Assembly: GCF_000186345.1 (NCBI RefSeq)
Contig: NC_014962.1
Coordinates: 3,934,450-3,998,449 of the forward strand
Length of the DNA stretch: 64,000 nt
Origin: Isosphaera pallida ATCC 43644
Lineage (GTDB): Bacteria; Planctomycetota; Planctomycetia; Isosphaerales; Isosphaeraceae
Reading direction: 5' to 3'
A program made the position numbers and the translations under genes. Positions 49,638 through 58,613 of this stretch are shown piece by piece; positions within the stretch are counted from its first letter, which is position 1, and every line of letters starts with the position of its first letter. The notes below the pieces were generated by a model that had not been told where the DNA came from, searched no databases, and saw only the letters and a program-made list of their open reading frames with translations.

Positions 49638-51605
49638 ATGCCTCCCCGTCTTCCCCGCCGTCCGGGCGGTGGCTCCTCGTCGCCGCGTGGTCGATCTGGT
49701 TCGGTTCCGCGCAGCGGTTCCAAGTTCAACAAGACGTCGGCCAAGGCTGGCGGCTCCGGCGCGAAGTTCAAGTTCCACCCCAAACCTCCCAAACCCCGCG
49801 CTACCCATCTCAACCCCAATCCCCCGGCTTTGGTCAAAGGCAACGCCAGGTTCAAACCCCAACCACGCGTCAAGTCGATGACCGGCCGCACAGCCGATCG
49901 CCGGCCCGATGCAACGTCACGCTTCACCAAAACTCCGCCCGCTTTGCGTCAAGGCGCTCGGTTGATCCCCAAGATTCTGCCCAGCTACGAACCCGAACCG
50001 TCCGATCAGCCGCAACGACTCCAGAAAATACTGGCTCATGCGGGAATCGCGTCGCGTCGCGCCTGCGAGGAGCTGATCCTTCAAGGGCGGGTTACGGTCA
50101 ATGGTGAGACCGTGCGCGAACTTGGAGCGCGCTACAATCCCTACGAATCCAAGATCGCCATCGACGGCGAGCCGATCAAGCTTGAAAAGCTGGTCTACTT
50201 CGCCGTGAACAAGCCGAAAGGCTACATCTGCTCCAACGAAGACCCCGACAACCGCCCCCGGGTGGTCGATCTGCTGCCCGAGATTCCTCAGCGGGTTTAC
50301 ACCATCGGGCGGCTCGACGAGGCGAGCACGGGGTTGATCCTGTTGACCAACGACGGCGAGTTGGCCAACAAGCTGACCCATCCCAAGTTTGGCGTTGAGA
50401 AGCGCTACGAGGTAGTGGTTGCTGGTCATCCCGACCGCGACGTATTGCGGAAACTCATCGACGGCGTCTGGTTGTCCGACGGGAAAGTGCGCGCTAAGAA
50501 GGTGCGGGAACTTGGCCGGCGGGGCGATTCCTCGATCCTCGAACTCGTGTTGGCCGAAGGCAAAAACCGTGAGATTCGCCGGATGCTGGCCCGGTTGGGT
50601 CACAAGGTCATGAGTCTGACGCGGGTTGCGGTCGGTCCCATCACGCTCAAAGGGCTGAGGACTGGCGAGGTTCGCGTTTTGGGGACGGCGGAGGTTGACA
50701 GACTCAAACAAATCGCCCGCAACCCGTTCCCCCCGACCGAATCGCTCGACTCCGACGCGGGCTCGTCGGCTCCTGCACAGCGCGATCGTGACTACGACCG
50801 TTCCGCCAAGCGTTCCGACCTTTCTCGTCGTAGCGCGCCGGGATTCCGTCTGGGCGGCGGCAACCGATTTGGCGGGGGTAGTAACCGTCCTTTGGGCCGT
50901 CCGGTCTACACTCCCGGCAACGAACCGCCTGAAGATCGGTCGGATCGTCGCCCCAACCGTCTGGGCGGCGGCAACCGATTTGGCGAGGGTGGCAACCGTC
51001 CTTTGGGCCGTCCGGTCTACACTCCCGGCAACGAACCGCCTGAAGATCGGTCGGATCGTCGCCCCAACCGTCTGGGCGGCGGCAACCGATTTGGCGAGGG
51101 TGGCAACCGTCCTTTGGGCCGTCCGGTCTACACCCCTGGCAACGAACCGCCTGAAGATCGGTCGGATCGTCGCCCCAACCGTCTGGGCGGCGGCAACCGC
51201 AACCGCTTCCCGGTCGGATCGTTTCGAGGCCGTCCAGATGGTCCGCGACCCGCCGGACGACCAGTGACTCCTCAAGAATTGCGGGAACGTCGTTCGGGAG
51301 GAGCGGCTTCAGAGCGTGACGAATCAAGCCGTTCGCGGTCCATGATTGGTTTGGAGCGCGAATATCAGCCGATCTTCCACGACCCGCAACGGTTCCTGGA
51401 GTCCGAAGCGGAAAAGAAACGCAAGGCTAAGATGACGCTGAAGGCTTCCGGTGAACCGCGTTCCGAGGACACGCTGATCATCTCGCCACGGCCTCGCAAG
51501 GCAAGCGTAGGCGTTCGTCGTCGTCCCAGCGAGGGCAAGCTCAAGCGACCGAAACGGGGAAAGCCATCGTTCAAGGTCAGCCGCAACCTCGACGGCGGCG
51601 AGTGA
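49638..51605 (+). CDS. rluB: rRNA pseudouridine synthase (RluB/RsuA family) with long basic tails
   Basis: 655 aa from ATG 49638 (MPPRLPRRPGGGS). The N-terminal 120 residues are basic and disordered (Ser/Gly/Arg/Lys/Pro). An S4 domain begins QRLQKILAHAGIASRRACEEL near 130; the synthase domain has the catalytic aspartate in YTIGRLDEASTGLILLTNDG and EGKNREIRRMLARLGHKV. The enzyme modifies 23S or 16S rRNA. After about residue 370 comes a tail of about 285 residues, including three exact-looking 37-residue repeats (RLGGGNRFGEGGNRPLGRP and so on), Arg/Gly/Asn-rich, then a Lys/Arg-rich end. Typical members have 240-300 aa, so the tails are unusual; RNA or ribosome binding is a guess. Confidence 0.93.
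   Translation: MPPRLPRRPGGGSSSPRGRSGSVPRSGSKFNKTSAKAGGSGAKFKFHPKPPKPRATHLNPNPPALVKGNARFKPQPRVKSMTGRTADRRPDATSRFTKTPPALRQGARLIPKILPSYEPEPSDQPQRLQKILAHAGIASRRACEELILQGRVTVNGETVRELGARYNPYESKIAIDGEPIKLEKLVYFAVNKPKGYICSNEDPDNRPRVVDLLPEIPQRVYTIGRLDEASTGLILLTNDGELANKLTHPKFGVEKRYEVVVAGHPDRDVLRKLIDGVWLSDGKVRAKKVRELGRRGDSSILELVLAEGKNREIRRMLARLGHKVMSLTRVAVGPITLKGLRTGEVRVLGTAEVDRLKQIARNPFPPTESLDSDAGSSAPAQRDRDYDRSAKRSDLSRRSAPGFRLGGGNRFGGGSNRPLGRPVYTPGNEPPEDRSDRRPNRLGGGNRFGEGGNRPLGRPVYTPGNEPPEDRSDRRPNRLGGGNRFGEGGNRPLGRPVYTPGNEPPEDRSDRRPNRLGGGNRNRFPVGSFRGRPDGPRPAGRPVTPQELRERRSGGAASERDESSRSRSMIGLEREYQPIFHDPQRFLESEAEKKRKAKMTLKASGEPRSEDTLIISPRPRKASVGVRRRPSEGKLKRPKRGKPSFKVSRNLDGGE
50847..51199 (+). repeat. 111-bp in-frame tandem repeat (three copies plus a partial)
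   Basis: Units begin at CGTCTGGGCGGCGGCAACCG: 50847, 50958, 51069, and a partial copy at 51180-51199. The period is 111 bp, so each unit adds 37 residues in frame. Copies differ at only a few bases (for example GGGGGTAGTAACC against GAGGGTGGCAACC), which indicates recent duplication. It lies entirely inside the pseudouridine synthase gene. Confidence 0.95.
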
Positions 51606-51732
51606 CCCCGCGAGCCAGACGCGCCATGTCAACGACGTGGTTCGTTCGACGCGGTCCAGTCAATGGTGGAACCACTTCGCCTTGTCGCGGATTGCCCCTC
51701 ACTTCGTCGTGGATTCGAGGAGCCATCGCGTT

Positions 51733-52629
51733 ATGAACTCGTCTGCGACCGTCCCAACGATGCAACCGGTTTATCGCCGGGTCGAAGTGATCGCCAACCA
51801 CGCGATGACCCCGACCCGGTTTCGCACTCGTTTGGCGGTCCCGGAGATCGCCTCTGTGATTCGGCCCGGTCAGTTCGTCATGGTTCGCGCCACTGGCGAA
51901 CCGGTGAGCGATCCCTTGTTGGCCCGCGCTTTGGCGTTGTACGACGTGACCGAGGACCTGGGCGCAGTCGATGTGGTGTACGACCTCCACGGCAAGGGAA
52001 CGCGAACACTCGCGCGGGTTCGTCCGGGTGATTCGGTGACGATCCTGGGACCCTTAGGCCGCGACTTCGGCCTCCCCCCTGATGATGGCCGGGTGGTTTG
52101 GATGGTGGCGGGCGGGATCGGACAAACGCCATTCCTCGCGTTGGCGAAATGGTGGATGGGTCGATTTGCCTATGCGGGGATTAACCCATGTTATGGTAAT
52201 CCTGCTCCCCGCGAAGTGGTTTTGATGCACGGGGGCAGCAATGCCCAGGCCGTTGAAGGGTTGGAGGACTTTCTGGCCGTGGGCGTGGTGGGGCTGGTGG
52301 CCACCGAGGATGGCTCGCGCGGCTGGCGGGGTCGGGTCACCGACCTGGTTGAACAACGTCGGCGCGAAGCCGACGCGGGGCTCTGCGAGCCTCCGGGTCT
52401 GATCATCACCTGCGGACCCTCGGCAATGATGGCGGCCGTCGCTCGCTTGGCCCAACGCATGGGGGTGCCCTGTCGCGCTTCGTTGGAGAACCCAATGGCA
52501 TGTGGCTTCGGAGCCTGTTTCAGCTGCGTTGCGCCAATTCGCCAGTCGGATGGAACGACCGACCTGAAGCGCGTCTGCCTCGATGGTCCCGTGTTCGACG
52601 CCGAGACGGTGGTGTGGGACGAGATGTGA
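51733..52629 (+). CDS. pyrK: Dihydroorotate dehydrogenase electron-transfer subunit-like flavoprotein (PyrK)
   Basis: 298 aa from ATG 51733 (MNSSATVPTMQPVYRRVEV); the frame opens 32 codons earlier without conserved sequence. The ferredoxin-reductase fold starts with a FAD domain (RPGQFVMVRA, then LARALALYD), followed by an NAD-binding part (VAGGIGQTPFLALA, later ITCGPSAMMAAVA), then the cysteine cluster MACGFGACFSCVAPI...KRVCLDGPVF for a [2Fe-2S] centre. This layout is PyrK, which passes electrons from the pyrimidine-synthesis dehydrogenase PyrD to NAD. No pyrD is adjacent here. A related electron-transfer reductase cannot be excluded. Confidence 0.88.
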   Translation: MNSSATVPTMQPVYRRVEVIANHAMTPTRFRTRLAVPEIASVIRPGQFVMVRATGEPVSDPLLARALALYDVTEDLGAVDVVYDLHGKGTRTLARVRPGDSVTILGPLGRDFGLPPDDGRVVWMVAGGIGQTPFLALAKWWMGRFAYAGINPCYGNPAPREVVLMHGGSNAQAVEGLEDFLAVGVVGLVATEDGSRGWRGRVTDLVEQRRREADAGLCEPPGLIITCGPSAMMAAVARLAQRMGVPCRASLENPMACGFGACFSCVAPIRQSDGTTDLKRVCLDGPVFDAETVVWDEM

Positions 52630-52866
52630 AGCCGCCCGCGGCCAGGTCGCCCGCCGCGCGATTCGCTCGAACTGATCTTCACCGCGACGGTTCAATCTGC
52701 TATCCCCCTTGTTGATTCCCGCTTCGGATGGGGAGGGTTCGGAGACGCGCTGGTTTCGGAAGGCGTGGCTTCCCCTTTGACGATTCGCCACCGCGCGTCG
52801 CACTCCACCTTTGCTTGCCTCCACCCGAATCGAACCGACGACGATCCCAAGGAGGGGACCGGCATC

Positions 52867-55800
52867 ATGGGTCGGCGATTGTTTCTTATCGCGGCGGTCT
52901 TGCTGCCATTCGCGCTGGGCGGCTTGCTGGTTCCCCCTCAACGGGATCGGGCCTCCACCACGTCAACCCCCAATCCCAATCCGAATCCGAATCCCCCCAA
53001 TCCGCCGGAGATCCAAGCCCAAACCGTGCTGTCGAGTTCGCCGCGGGCTATGACGCTCGACGCCTTGGAACCGACGCTTGTGCCCCCCGCGCCGGCTGGA
53101 GTTCCGGCGTCGCCCACCCGAGCTGCAACTTCGGTTTCCTCCCATCCCGCCCGGCTGGACTCGGACTCGTTGACGATTGACTCCGTCGTGGTGACTCCAC
53201 CGACCATTCTGGTTTCCGACGCGGTCATCCAAAGCGCGGTGGCCGACATTCGTTTTGAGCTGGAGAGGGAAGACCGCGGGTCCTCCTCTGCTCGTCCTCA
53301 ACCCTCTCCCTCGGCGCATGACGATCCTGCGATTCTGGCGATGACCCCACCTCCGGCCGAACAGGATGACCGCGTTGAGGAATCACCATTCGCTCACGAG
53401 CCGGTCCTCACTGCTGAGGTGCTGACCAAGCTCCGTCCCAAATCGCCTCCCGCATCCAACACGAGGTCCGACGCGGTTGAACCACCCTTGCCGCCGTCAC
53501 TGACCTTTCAGGATCAACCGATTCTGACACACGACGAAGCTGTGTTGGACGATTCGACCAAGTCACCCGACCCCGCGTCCCTCGGAGTTCACGCTCCGGC
53601 CAGCTCGCCTTCAGCACCCAGCATGGCTCAAGTCGTCTTCGCGCCCCACGACGAGTTGGTGGCCCGAGCCGACGAGCGTTCCACCGAACTCCTCGCTCGT
53701 CAGCTGAACCAGCCTCCGATCGTGACTCGGGCCGAAGTGGTCGAGAGCCAACCCCAACCGCCCGCGCAAAACCAAACTGATCCTCAAACCCCGTCCCAAT
53801 CCGAATCCACCTCCAACGCGCCGGAGCCAGCCGACGCCTTGGACCCAATCACGTTCGAACCGATCGGCGAATCCGTTCCACCTCGAACAGTCCCGCCGAG
53901 GGTCCCCGGCGAAACCTCCAATCCGGAGACAATAACAACCGTGGGGATGTGCGCGCCTGGGGACCTCTCCCCCTCAGCTTCGGGGTCGGGATTGGAGAAC
54001 GACCCCTTCGCGGAGCCGGGTCTAGCCGTGGCTCAACCGGCGCGGGGATTGGGAGAATCATCCAAGGATCCGTCGTCATTGATCTCGACCACGCCGCCGG
54101 CGGACGATCCGTTCGAGGGGTTTGGCTTGCCCGGTGGTCCTCAACCCTCGGCGACCTCGGCCATTCAGCGCTCGCCGCACCCCCCCGCGGCTCTGGGATC
54201 GGACGATCCCTTCGCGGCAACCGAGCCGCCCGACGCCGATTTTCCGCCTGCTCGCTCGGTTCCCCAAGCCCAACCCGACCCGTCAGCCGCGCGCGACGAT
54301 CCCTTTGGCGACCCTGACGCGGTCGAGGTGTCGATTCCCGCTCAGGCCAACAAGCCGGCGGGAAGCCACGATTGGAGTTCGAACCCAGCGTCAAGCGAAC
54401 CTCCGTTCGCGGAAGCTCCGCCTCAACAGCCGGCCCCGCTTGACTTGGAGGAAACCCCAACCCAACTCGAGACCGACCCGCCCACGGCGACCGCCCCTCC
54501 TGCCGGAGCGGCTCCCACTCGGGACGACCCGCCCGCGCCGCCGATCCCGCCGCCTTCTCTGACACCGCCGCAACGTGAGCAAAACCCCGTGTCTCCTCCC
54601 TCGTTGGATGAAACAATCACGCCGGTTGCGGGACCAATTCAACCGCCGGGGGACGCCAGCCCGCCGCCGCCCGATTCTTCCAAGGAGGCAGAGACCGTCA
54701 CCCTCCCTGGTGAATTGAAGCCCCCGGCGATCCCGTCCCCCAACGCTTCGCCTTCGACCGCGCCGCTCAGCGCGCCAAGCGGCCGAGGTGACGAGATCTC
54801 CAGCACCACCACCGAAGACGGCGCGGCGTTCGTCCTGCCGCTAGATCGGATCTCGCAGGGGTTGCAGGACATGGCGTTGACCGTGGAGGTGATTTCCCCC
54901 GAAGTGGTCAACCTGGGCAAACCGGCGTCGCTGCGGATCATCGTCAAGAACCTCTCGACCAACGACGCCCACAACGTCGTGGTCCGGGGGCAATTGCCGG
55001 AGAATCTTGAACTCATCGACGCCGACCCGACCGCCGAACAGGTCGGACGGGTGTTGATCTGGAAACTCGGCACCATGGCAGGCAAGACCGAACGGACGTT
55101 AAGTGTCCGCGCCCGGGCCAAGAGCGTCGGTTCGTTCGAGTACGCCGCGACCGTCACGGCCTCTTCCGGCGCGCGGAGTCGGCCCACCTCGGTTCAAGAA
55201 CCCAAGCTCGATTTGAAGGTGACCCCCTCGGCGGCCAAAGTCTTGAGGGGTCGTCCGGTGCAGTTCCAAATCGAGGTTTCCAATCCGGGGACCGGGGTGG
55301 CCCGCAACGTCAAGGTCTGGGCGCGGTTCAGCCAAGGTCTGCGGTTCGCTCGTTTGCCCCAGAACAACGGCCCGGTCCTCAAGGAGATCAAGGAAATCCT
55401 GCCCGGCGAGTCGATCACTCTGACCCCCGCGCTCGAGGCCGACACCGTCGCCGGCGGCGAACAATCGTGTGAAGTTATGGTCGAAAGTCCCGACGTGGTG
55501 GGCGGCGTGTCGGGCGGCTCCGTGGTCAAAACGCGAACGATTCAGGTCATCGAGCCGATGCTGGCGGTGCGTGTCTCGGGACCGGAGAAACGCTACACCG
55601 AAACCATCGCCACCTATGAACTCGTCATCGAGAATCCTGGCACCGCGCCGGCTTCCGACGTTAAAGTGGCGGTGCTGCTGCCCACCGGCGGCACAGTACG
55701 CAGCAACGGCGGAGCTCGTTACGACGAGAAGACCCGCCGCCTCATTTGGGAGATTCCCTCAATCGACCCCGGACGCGCCTTGCCGTTGCGATTCGATGTC

Positions 55801-56286
55801 CGATTGGCAGGGATTCAGATCTACAAGATTGCGGTGGAGGCCAGCGCCGAAGGGGCCCTGATGGCCAAAGATACCTTTACAACCGACGTGGTGGGGATCG
55901 CCGACGTCGGCTTCACCGTCACCGAACGTTCCCGCGTGCTGGACGTGGGCAATCAGACCCAATTCGAGATCGACATTCGCAACGAGGGCAGCAAGGAGGC
56001 CCGCAACGTGGTGGTGCGCGCCTTCATCTCGCCCAACCTCAAGGTGCTGTCGGCCGGGGGCTTCAAAGGGTCGGCCCAGTTCAAAACCAAAACCGGCGAG
56101 GTCATCTTTCCCACCTTCGAACGCTTGCCCCCCGGCGGTCGTCTGGTGCTAACCATCGACGTGGAGGCCGCCTCGGCGGGCACCGCCTCGTGCGAAGTCG
56201 TGTTGACCCACGAGGACCTAGGCGAAGTGCCGATCCGCCGCACCGCGGTTTCGGCCATCACCGAGGAACGAGTGCGTCGCAAATGA
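52867..56286 (+). CDS. Giant Pro-rich exported protein with DUF11-type repeats
   Basis: 1139 aa from ATG 52867, with AGGAGGGG upstream. A signal peptide (MGRRLFLIAAVLLPFALGGLL) leads into about 640 residues of Pro/Ser/Asp/Glu-rich, apparently disordered sequence. This includes a PNPNPNPNP run encoded by 6-bp repeats at 52971-52994 and several DDPFG-type motifs. From about residue 670 four DUF11/CARDB-like beta domains follow, each with V-x-N-x-G-x-x-x-A-x-N-V-x-V: LRIIVKNLSTNDAHNVVV, FQIEVSNPGTGVARNVKV, YELVIENPGTAPASDVKV and FEIDIRNEGSKEARNVVV. The protein is probably envelope-exposed or secreted, with an adhesive or structural role. Its stop overlaps the next start (ATGA). Confidence 0.85.
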   Translation: MGRRLFLIAAVLLPFALGGLLVPPQRDRASTTSTPNPNPNPNPPNPPEIQAQTVLSSSPRAMTLDALEPTLVPPAPAGVPASPTRAATSVSSHPARLDSDSLTIDSVVVTPPTILVSDAVIQSAVADIRFELEREDRGSSSARPQPSPSAHDDPAILAMTPPPAEQDDRVEESPFAHEPVLTAEVLTKLRPKSPPASNTRSDAVEPPLPPSLTFQDQPILTHDEAVLDDSTKSPDPASLGVHAPASSPSAPSMAQVVFAPHDELVARADERSTELLARQLNQPPIVTRAEVVESQPQPPAQNQTDPQTPSQSESTSNAPEPADALDPITFEPIGESVPPRTVPPRVPGETSNPETITTVGMCAPGDLSPSASGSGLENDPFAEPGLAVAQPARGLGESSKDPSSLISTTPPADDPFEGFGLPGGPQPSATSAIQRSPHPPAALGSDDPFAATEPPDADFPPARSVPQAQPDPSAARDDPFGDPDAVEVSIPAQANKPAGSHDWSSNPASSEPPFAEAPPQQPAPLDLEETPTQLETDPPTATAPPAGAAPTRDDPPAPPIPPPSLTPPQREQNPVSPPSLDETITPVAGPIQPPGDASPPPPDSSKEAETVTLPGELKPPAIPSPNASPSTAPLSAPSGRGDEISSTTTEDGAAFVLPLDRISQGLQDMALTVEVISPEVVNLGKPASLRIIVKNLSTNDAHNVVVRGQLPENLELIDADPTAEQVGRVLIWKLGTMAGKTERTLSVRARAKSVGSFEYAATVTASSGARSRPTSVQEPKLDLKVTPSAAKVLRGRPVQFQIEVSNPGTGVARNVKVWARFSQGLRFARLPQNNGPVLKEIKEILPGESITLTPALEADTVAGGEQSCEVMVESPDVVGGVSGGSVVKTRTIQVIEPMLAVRVSGPEKRYTETIATYELVIENPGTAPASDVKVAVLLPTGGTVRSNGGARYDEKTRRLIWEIPSIDPGRALPLRFDVRLAGIQIYKIAVEASAEGALMAKDTFTTDVVGIADVGFTVTERSRVLDVGNQTQFEIDIRNEGSKEARNVVVRAFISPNLKVLSAGGFKGSAQFKTKTGEVIFPTFERLPPGGRLVLTIDVEAASAGTASCEVVLTHEDLGEVPIRRTAVSAITEERVRRK

Positions 56287-57335
56287 TCCAAACGTCAGCT
56301 TCACTTGGAAAGCCCGCCGCGATCCCTCGGCGGGTTCGAGTCGCGCTCGTCGTCTTAATCTTGACTGGATGGGCGATCGAGTCCGGAGCGGTTCACAGCC
56401 AGGAGCCGCTGCCCGACTCGGCAGAATGGTTCACATCCCCCTCGTTCGGCGACGGCTCCACGACGCTCGCCCCTCCCACCCCTCTGCCAACGAACTCGTT
56501 GGCTCCACCCAACCCGAGACCCTCAAGCGGTGGTCCACCGCCGGGCGTCTCCCTGGGATCGGTAGCGGTCACCTACACGCCGGCGGCTGCGCTCGACGCC
56601 GCGATCGGCCGGGTGGAGGCGATCCGCTACGACGTGGCGCTCAACCTGGGCGGGCCGATCCGGGAGAATTGGATCGTCTCGCTGGGTCCACGTTACAGCT
56701 TCAGCGAGTTCAAGGTCAACGCCGACTTCCGTACCGCGGTCCCTCTACCTCGACGGTTGCATGCAGCAGCGCTCGACGTGTTGAACATCTGGAAATTTAA
56801 ACCGTTTTGGTCGTTACATGCGGGGATCACTCCAGGGTTCTACAGCGACGGCGTTAATACCGGGCCGCAAGCGTTGCGGGTACCGGGTCGGTTGCTGGTC
56901 TTTTACGAGGCGTCGCCCCGCGTTACCTGGGTCGGCGGCGTGGTGGCAACAGCGCTTCCCGATATCCCAATTCTTCCGGCGATCGGTGTGGTGGTGACTC
57001 CCTCGGAACGTTGGCGGTTCGATTTGACCGCGCCCAAGCTGCGGATCACCCACCGCCCATCGACAAATTGGGATCTCTACGGTTTGTTCGAGTTCGGCGG
57101 CGTTGCCTACGGTGTGCGTTTGGACGAGGCCGATCGGATCTTCGAATCCCGCGAGTTCCGCTTGGCGCTGGGGATCGAGGGCCAACCGAGAATCGTCGAA
57201 GAGGTTGGCCTGGCTGGTCGGGGGCGGGGGTTCGCCGAGTTGGGTGTTGCCCTGGGTCGAACCTTGCGGCTGGATGGCTTACCCGAGCGCGACCTCGAAC
57301 CGGCGCTCTCGGTTCGGATGGGTTGGAAGTTCTAG
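56283..57335 (+). CDS. Predicted outer-membrane beta-barrel protein (DUF6268-like)
   Basis: 350 aa from ATG 56283, overlapping the stop of the giant DUF11 gene. The N-terminus has a signal-like segment (RVRVALVVLILTGWAIESGAVHSQ). After a Pro-rich linker, alternating amphipathic strands follow: IRYDVALNLGGPI, NWIVSLGPRYSFSEF, PFWSLHAGITPGFYSD, WVGGVVATALPDIPILPAIGV and so on, ending PALSVRMGWKF with a terminal aromatic, as in outer-membrane proteins assembled by the BAM complex. This agrees with planctomycete DUF6268 proteins, though I rely on memory for that family. Translational coupling suggests it works with the large DUF11 protein, for example as its anchor or exporter; that is inference. 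Confidence 0.72.
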   Translation: MIQTSASLGKPAAIPRRVRVALVVLILTGWAIESGAVHSQEPLPDSAEWFTSPSFGDGSTTLAPPTPLPTNSLAPPNPRPSSGGPPPGVSLGSVAVTYTPAAALDAAIGRVEAIRYDVALNLGGPIRENWIVSLGPRYSFSEFKVNADFRTAVPLPRRLHAAALDVLNIWKFKPFWSLHAGITPGFYSDGVNTGPQALRVPGRLLVFYEASPRVTWVGGVVATALPDIPILPAIGVVVTPSERWRFDLTAPKLRITHRPSTNWDLYGLFEFGGVAYGVRLDEADRIFESREFRLALGIEGQPRIVEEVGLAGRGRGFAELGVALGRTLRLDGLPERDLEPALSVRMGWKF

Positions 57336-57649
57336 GCTCCGCCGAAAGTCATGCCGGACAAATAAGCTTCCCCGGACAATCACCCGCGTCGTTCCAAGTA
57401 CGAACCGATGCCGGAGAAGAATGGGCACCGCGTTCAACCAACCCACCGATCCTGATATGATATGTCGCGTGGGTTCTGCGACCCCGTTGGGGTTGCTCTC
57501 CAACCAAGCTCATCGCCACGCCCTGGGAAGGCCTGCGTCCACCCATATTTCATTTCTTGTCCACCACTCCCTTTGGGGTCGGAGCACATCGGGAAACCAA
57601 GCGTTGTGGGATCGGATTCGCCCTCCGGACGTGAACGCTCCGACTGGTT
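57336..57649. other. Convergent intergenic region
   Basis: 314 bp between the barrel gene (+) and the SRPBCC gene (-). No protein-like frame and no strong hairpin seen. Confidence 0.4.
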
Positions 57650-58195
57650 TCACTCAACCGAACCTCGGCTGTGATGAGCGGGCGTTCCGATGACTCCCAA
57701 CGCCTCGGCGACTTTGCGGTGGCGATAATCGAAGAGACGCTTTAACCGACGTTCCACCATCAGCGGTGACAGTAGGCGGCCCAACCCGCCCAGAGGCGGC
57801 AGATAGGCGATCTCGTCACGCATCAGGGTCGCAGCGTGGGGGTCGCCGTTGGGATTGTTGGGGTGAGGGACCGGCAAGAACCAGTGGCGGTGATACCAGT
57901 ACGCGAAGGGACCGCGGTTCATGCGGTCGGCAAAAAGCCGGGGCGGGTCGTATTCGACATGCTCGGCCTCGATGAGCAACGGGAGCGGTCCCAGTTTGCC
58001 CTTGAGGATGACGGTGGTTCCCACCGCCAGCGAGCCGCCCGGCTTGACCAGTTCGACCGACTCCCAGGGCGGGTTGAGGTCCATGAGCGCCTCGGGACGC
58101 TCATGCCAGGCGAAGACCACCGCCGGGGGCAACGGCAACACCGTCTCCTTGACGAACAACAAAGCGTGGGCGGGATGGGAAACGTCGCGCCTCAA
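57650..58195 (-). CDS. SRPBCC (START-like/polyketide cyclase-type) protein
   Basis: 181 aa if started at TTG 58195, which has GGAG eight bases upstream; the frame extends to an ATG at 58438, but that part is Arg/Ser-rich and not conserved-looking. The core begins ALLFVKETVLPLPPAVVFAWH and ends at LKRLFDYRHRKVAEAL, the helix-grip SRPBCC pattern with PPWESVEL, KLGPLPLLIEAEHVEYDP and RGPFAYWYHRHWFLP. These proteins bind hydrophobic ligands or act as cyclases; the ligand is unknown. The start is uncertain. The C-terminus carries about ten extra residues. Confidence 0.72.
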   Translation of the reverse strand: MRRDVSHPAHALLFVKETVLPLPPAVVFAWHERPEALMDLNPPWESVELVKPGGSLAVGTTVILKGKLGPLPLLIEAEHVEYDPPRLFADRMNRGPFAYWYHRHWFLPVPHPNNPNGDPHAATLMRDEIAYLPPLGGLGRLLSPLMVERRLKRLFDYRHRKVAEALGVIGTPAHHSRGSVE

Positions 58196-58613
58196 AAGAT
58201 ACGCTCCAGGTTGAAAAGAGGACCAATCGGGAAACCAGAGAACCAAGCCGAACGCCGTCGCGCGGCTCAAACGGATCCCATCGCTATCGACGATCGCACA
58301 TCGACCAGATGGAACTCGGCCGGAAGATCGGCGCGGGAATCCAGACGATTCCCCCCGCCACCATCTTGCACGGGCGGGAAGGAAACCGGACGATCGGGAG
58401 TCACCCGAAGGAACCCGTTTCCTTCCCCTCAGCGACATTGTGTCCCCGGTCCCCTAGATCGGCATGGACACGCCCAACCCTTCCGAGGAATCGCATGCGA
58501 GGCGATTCGGTTGGCGTGGGGTCGGTGGTCCTCCCCTCCAAGTGTTGTTCTTTGGGTGACCCGTTCGTTTAATGGGTTCCCATTTTTGTTCCTATCGTAT
58601 TGAGGCCATTTCG

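Noticed and set aside
50847-51199. Tandem repeats considered as a CRISPR array
   Set aside because: The units are contiguous 111-bp copies without variable spacers and lie in frame inside a gene.
49917-51275. 452-codon minus-strand frame with repeated peptide opposite the pseudouridine synthase
   Set aside because: Its repeats merely mirror the 111-bp coding repeat on the plus strand.
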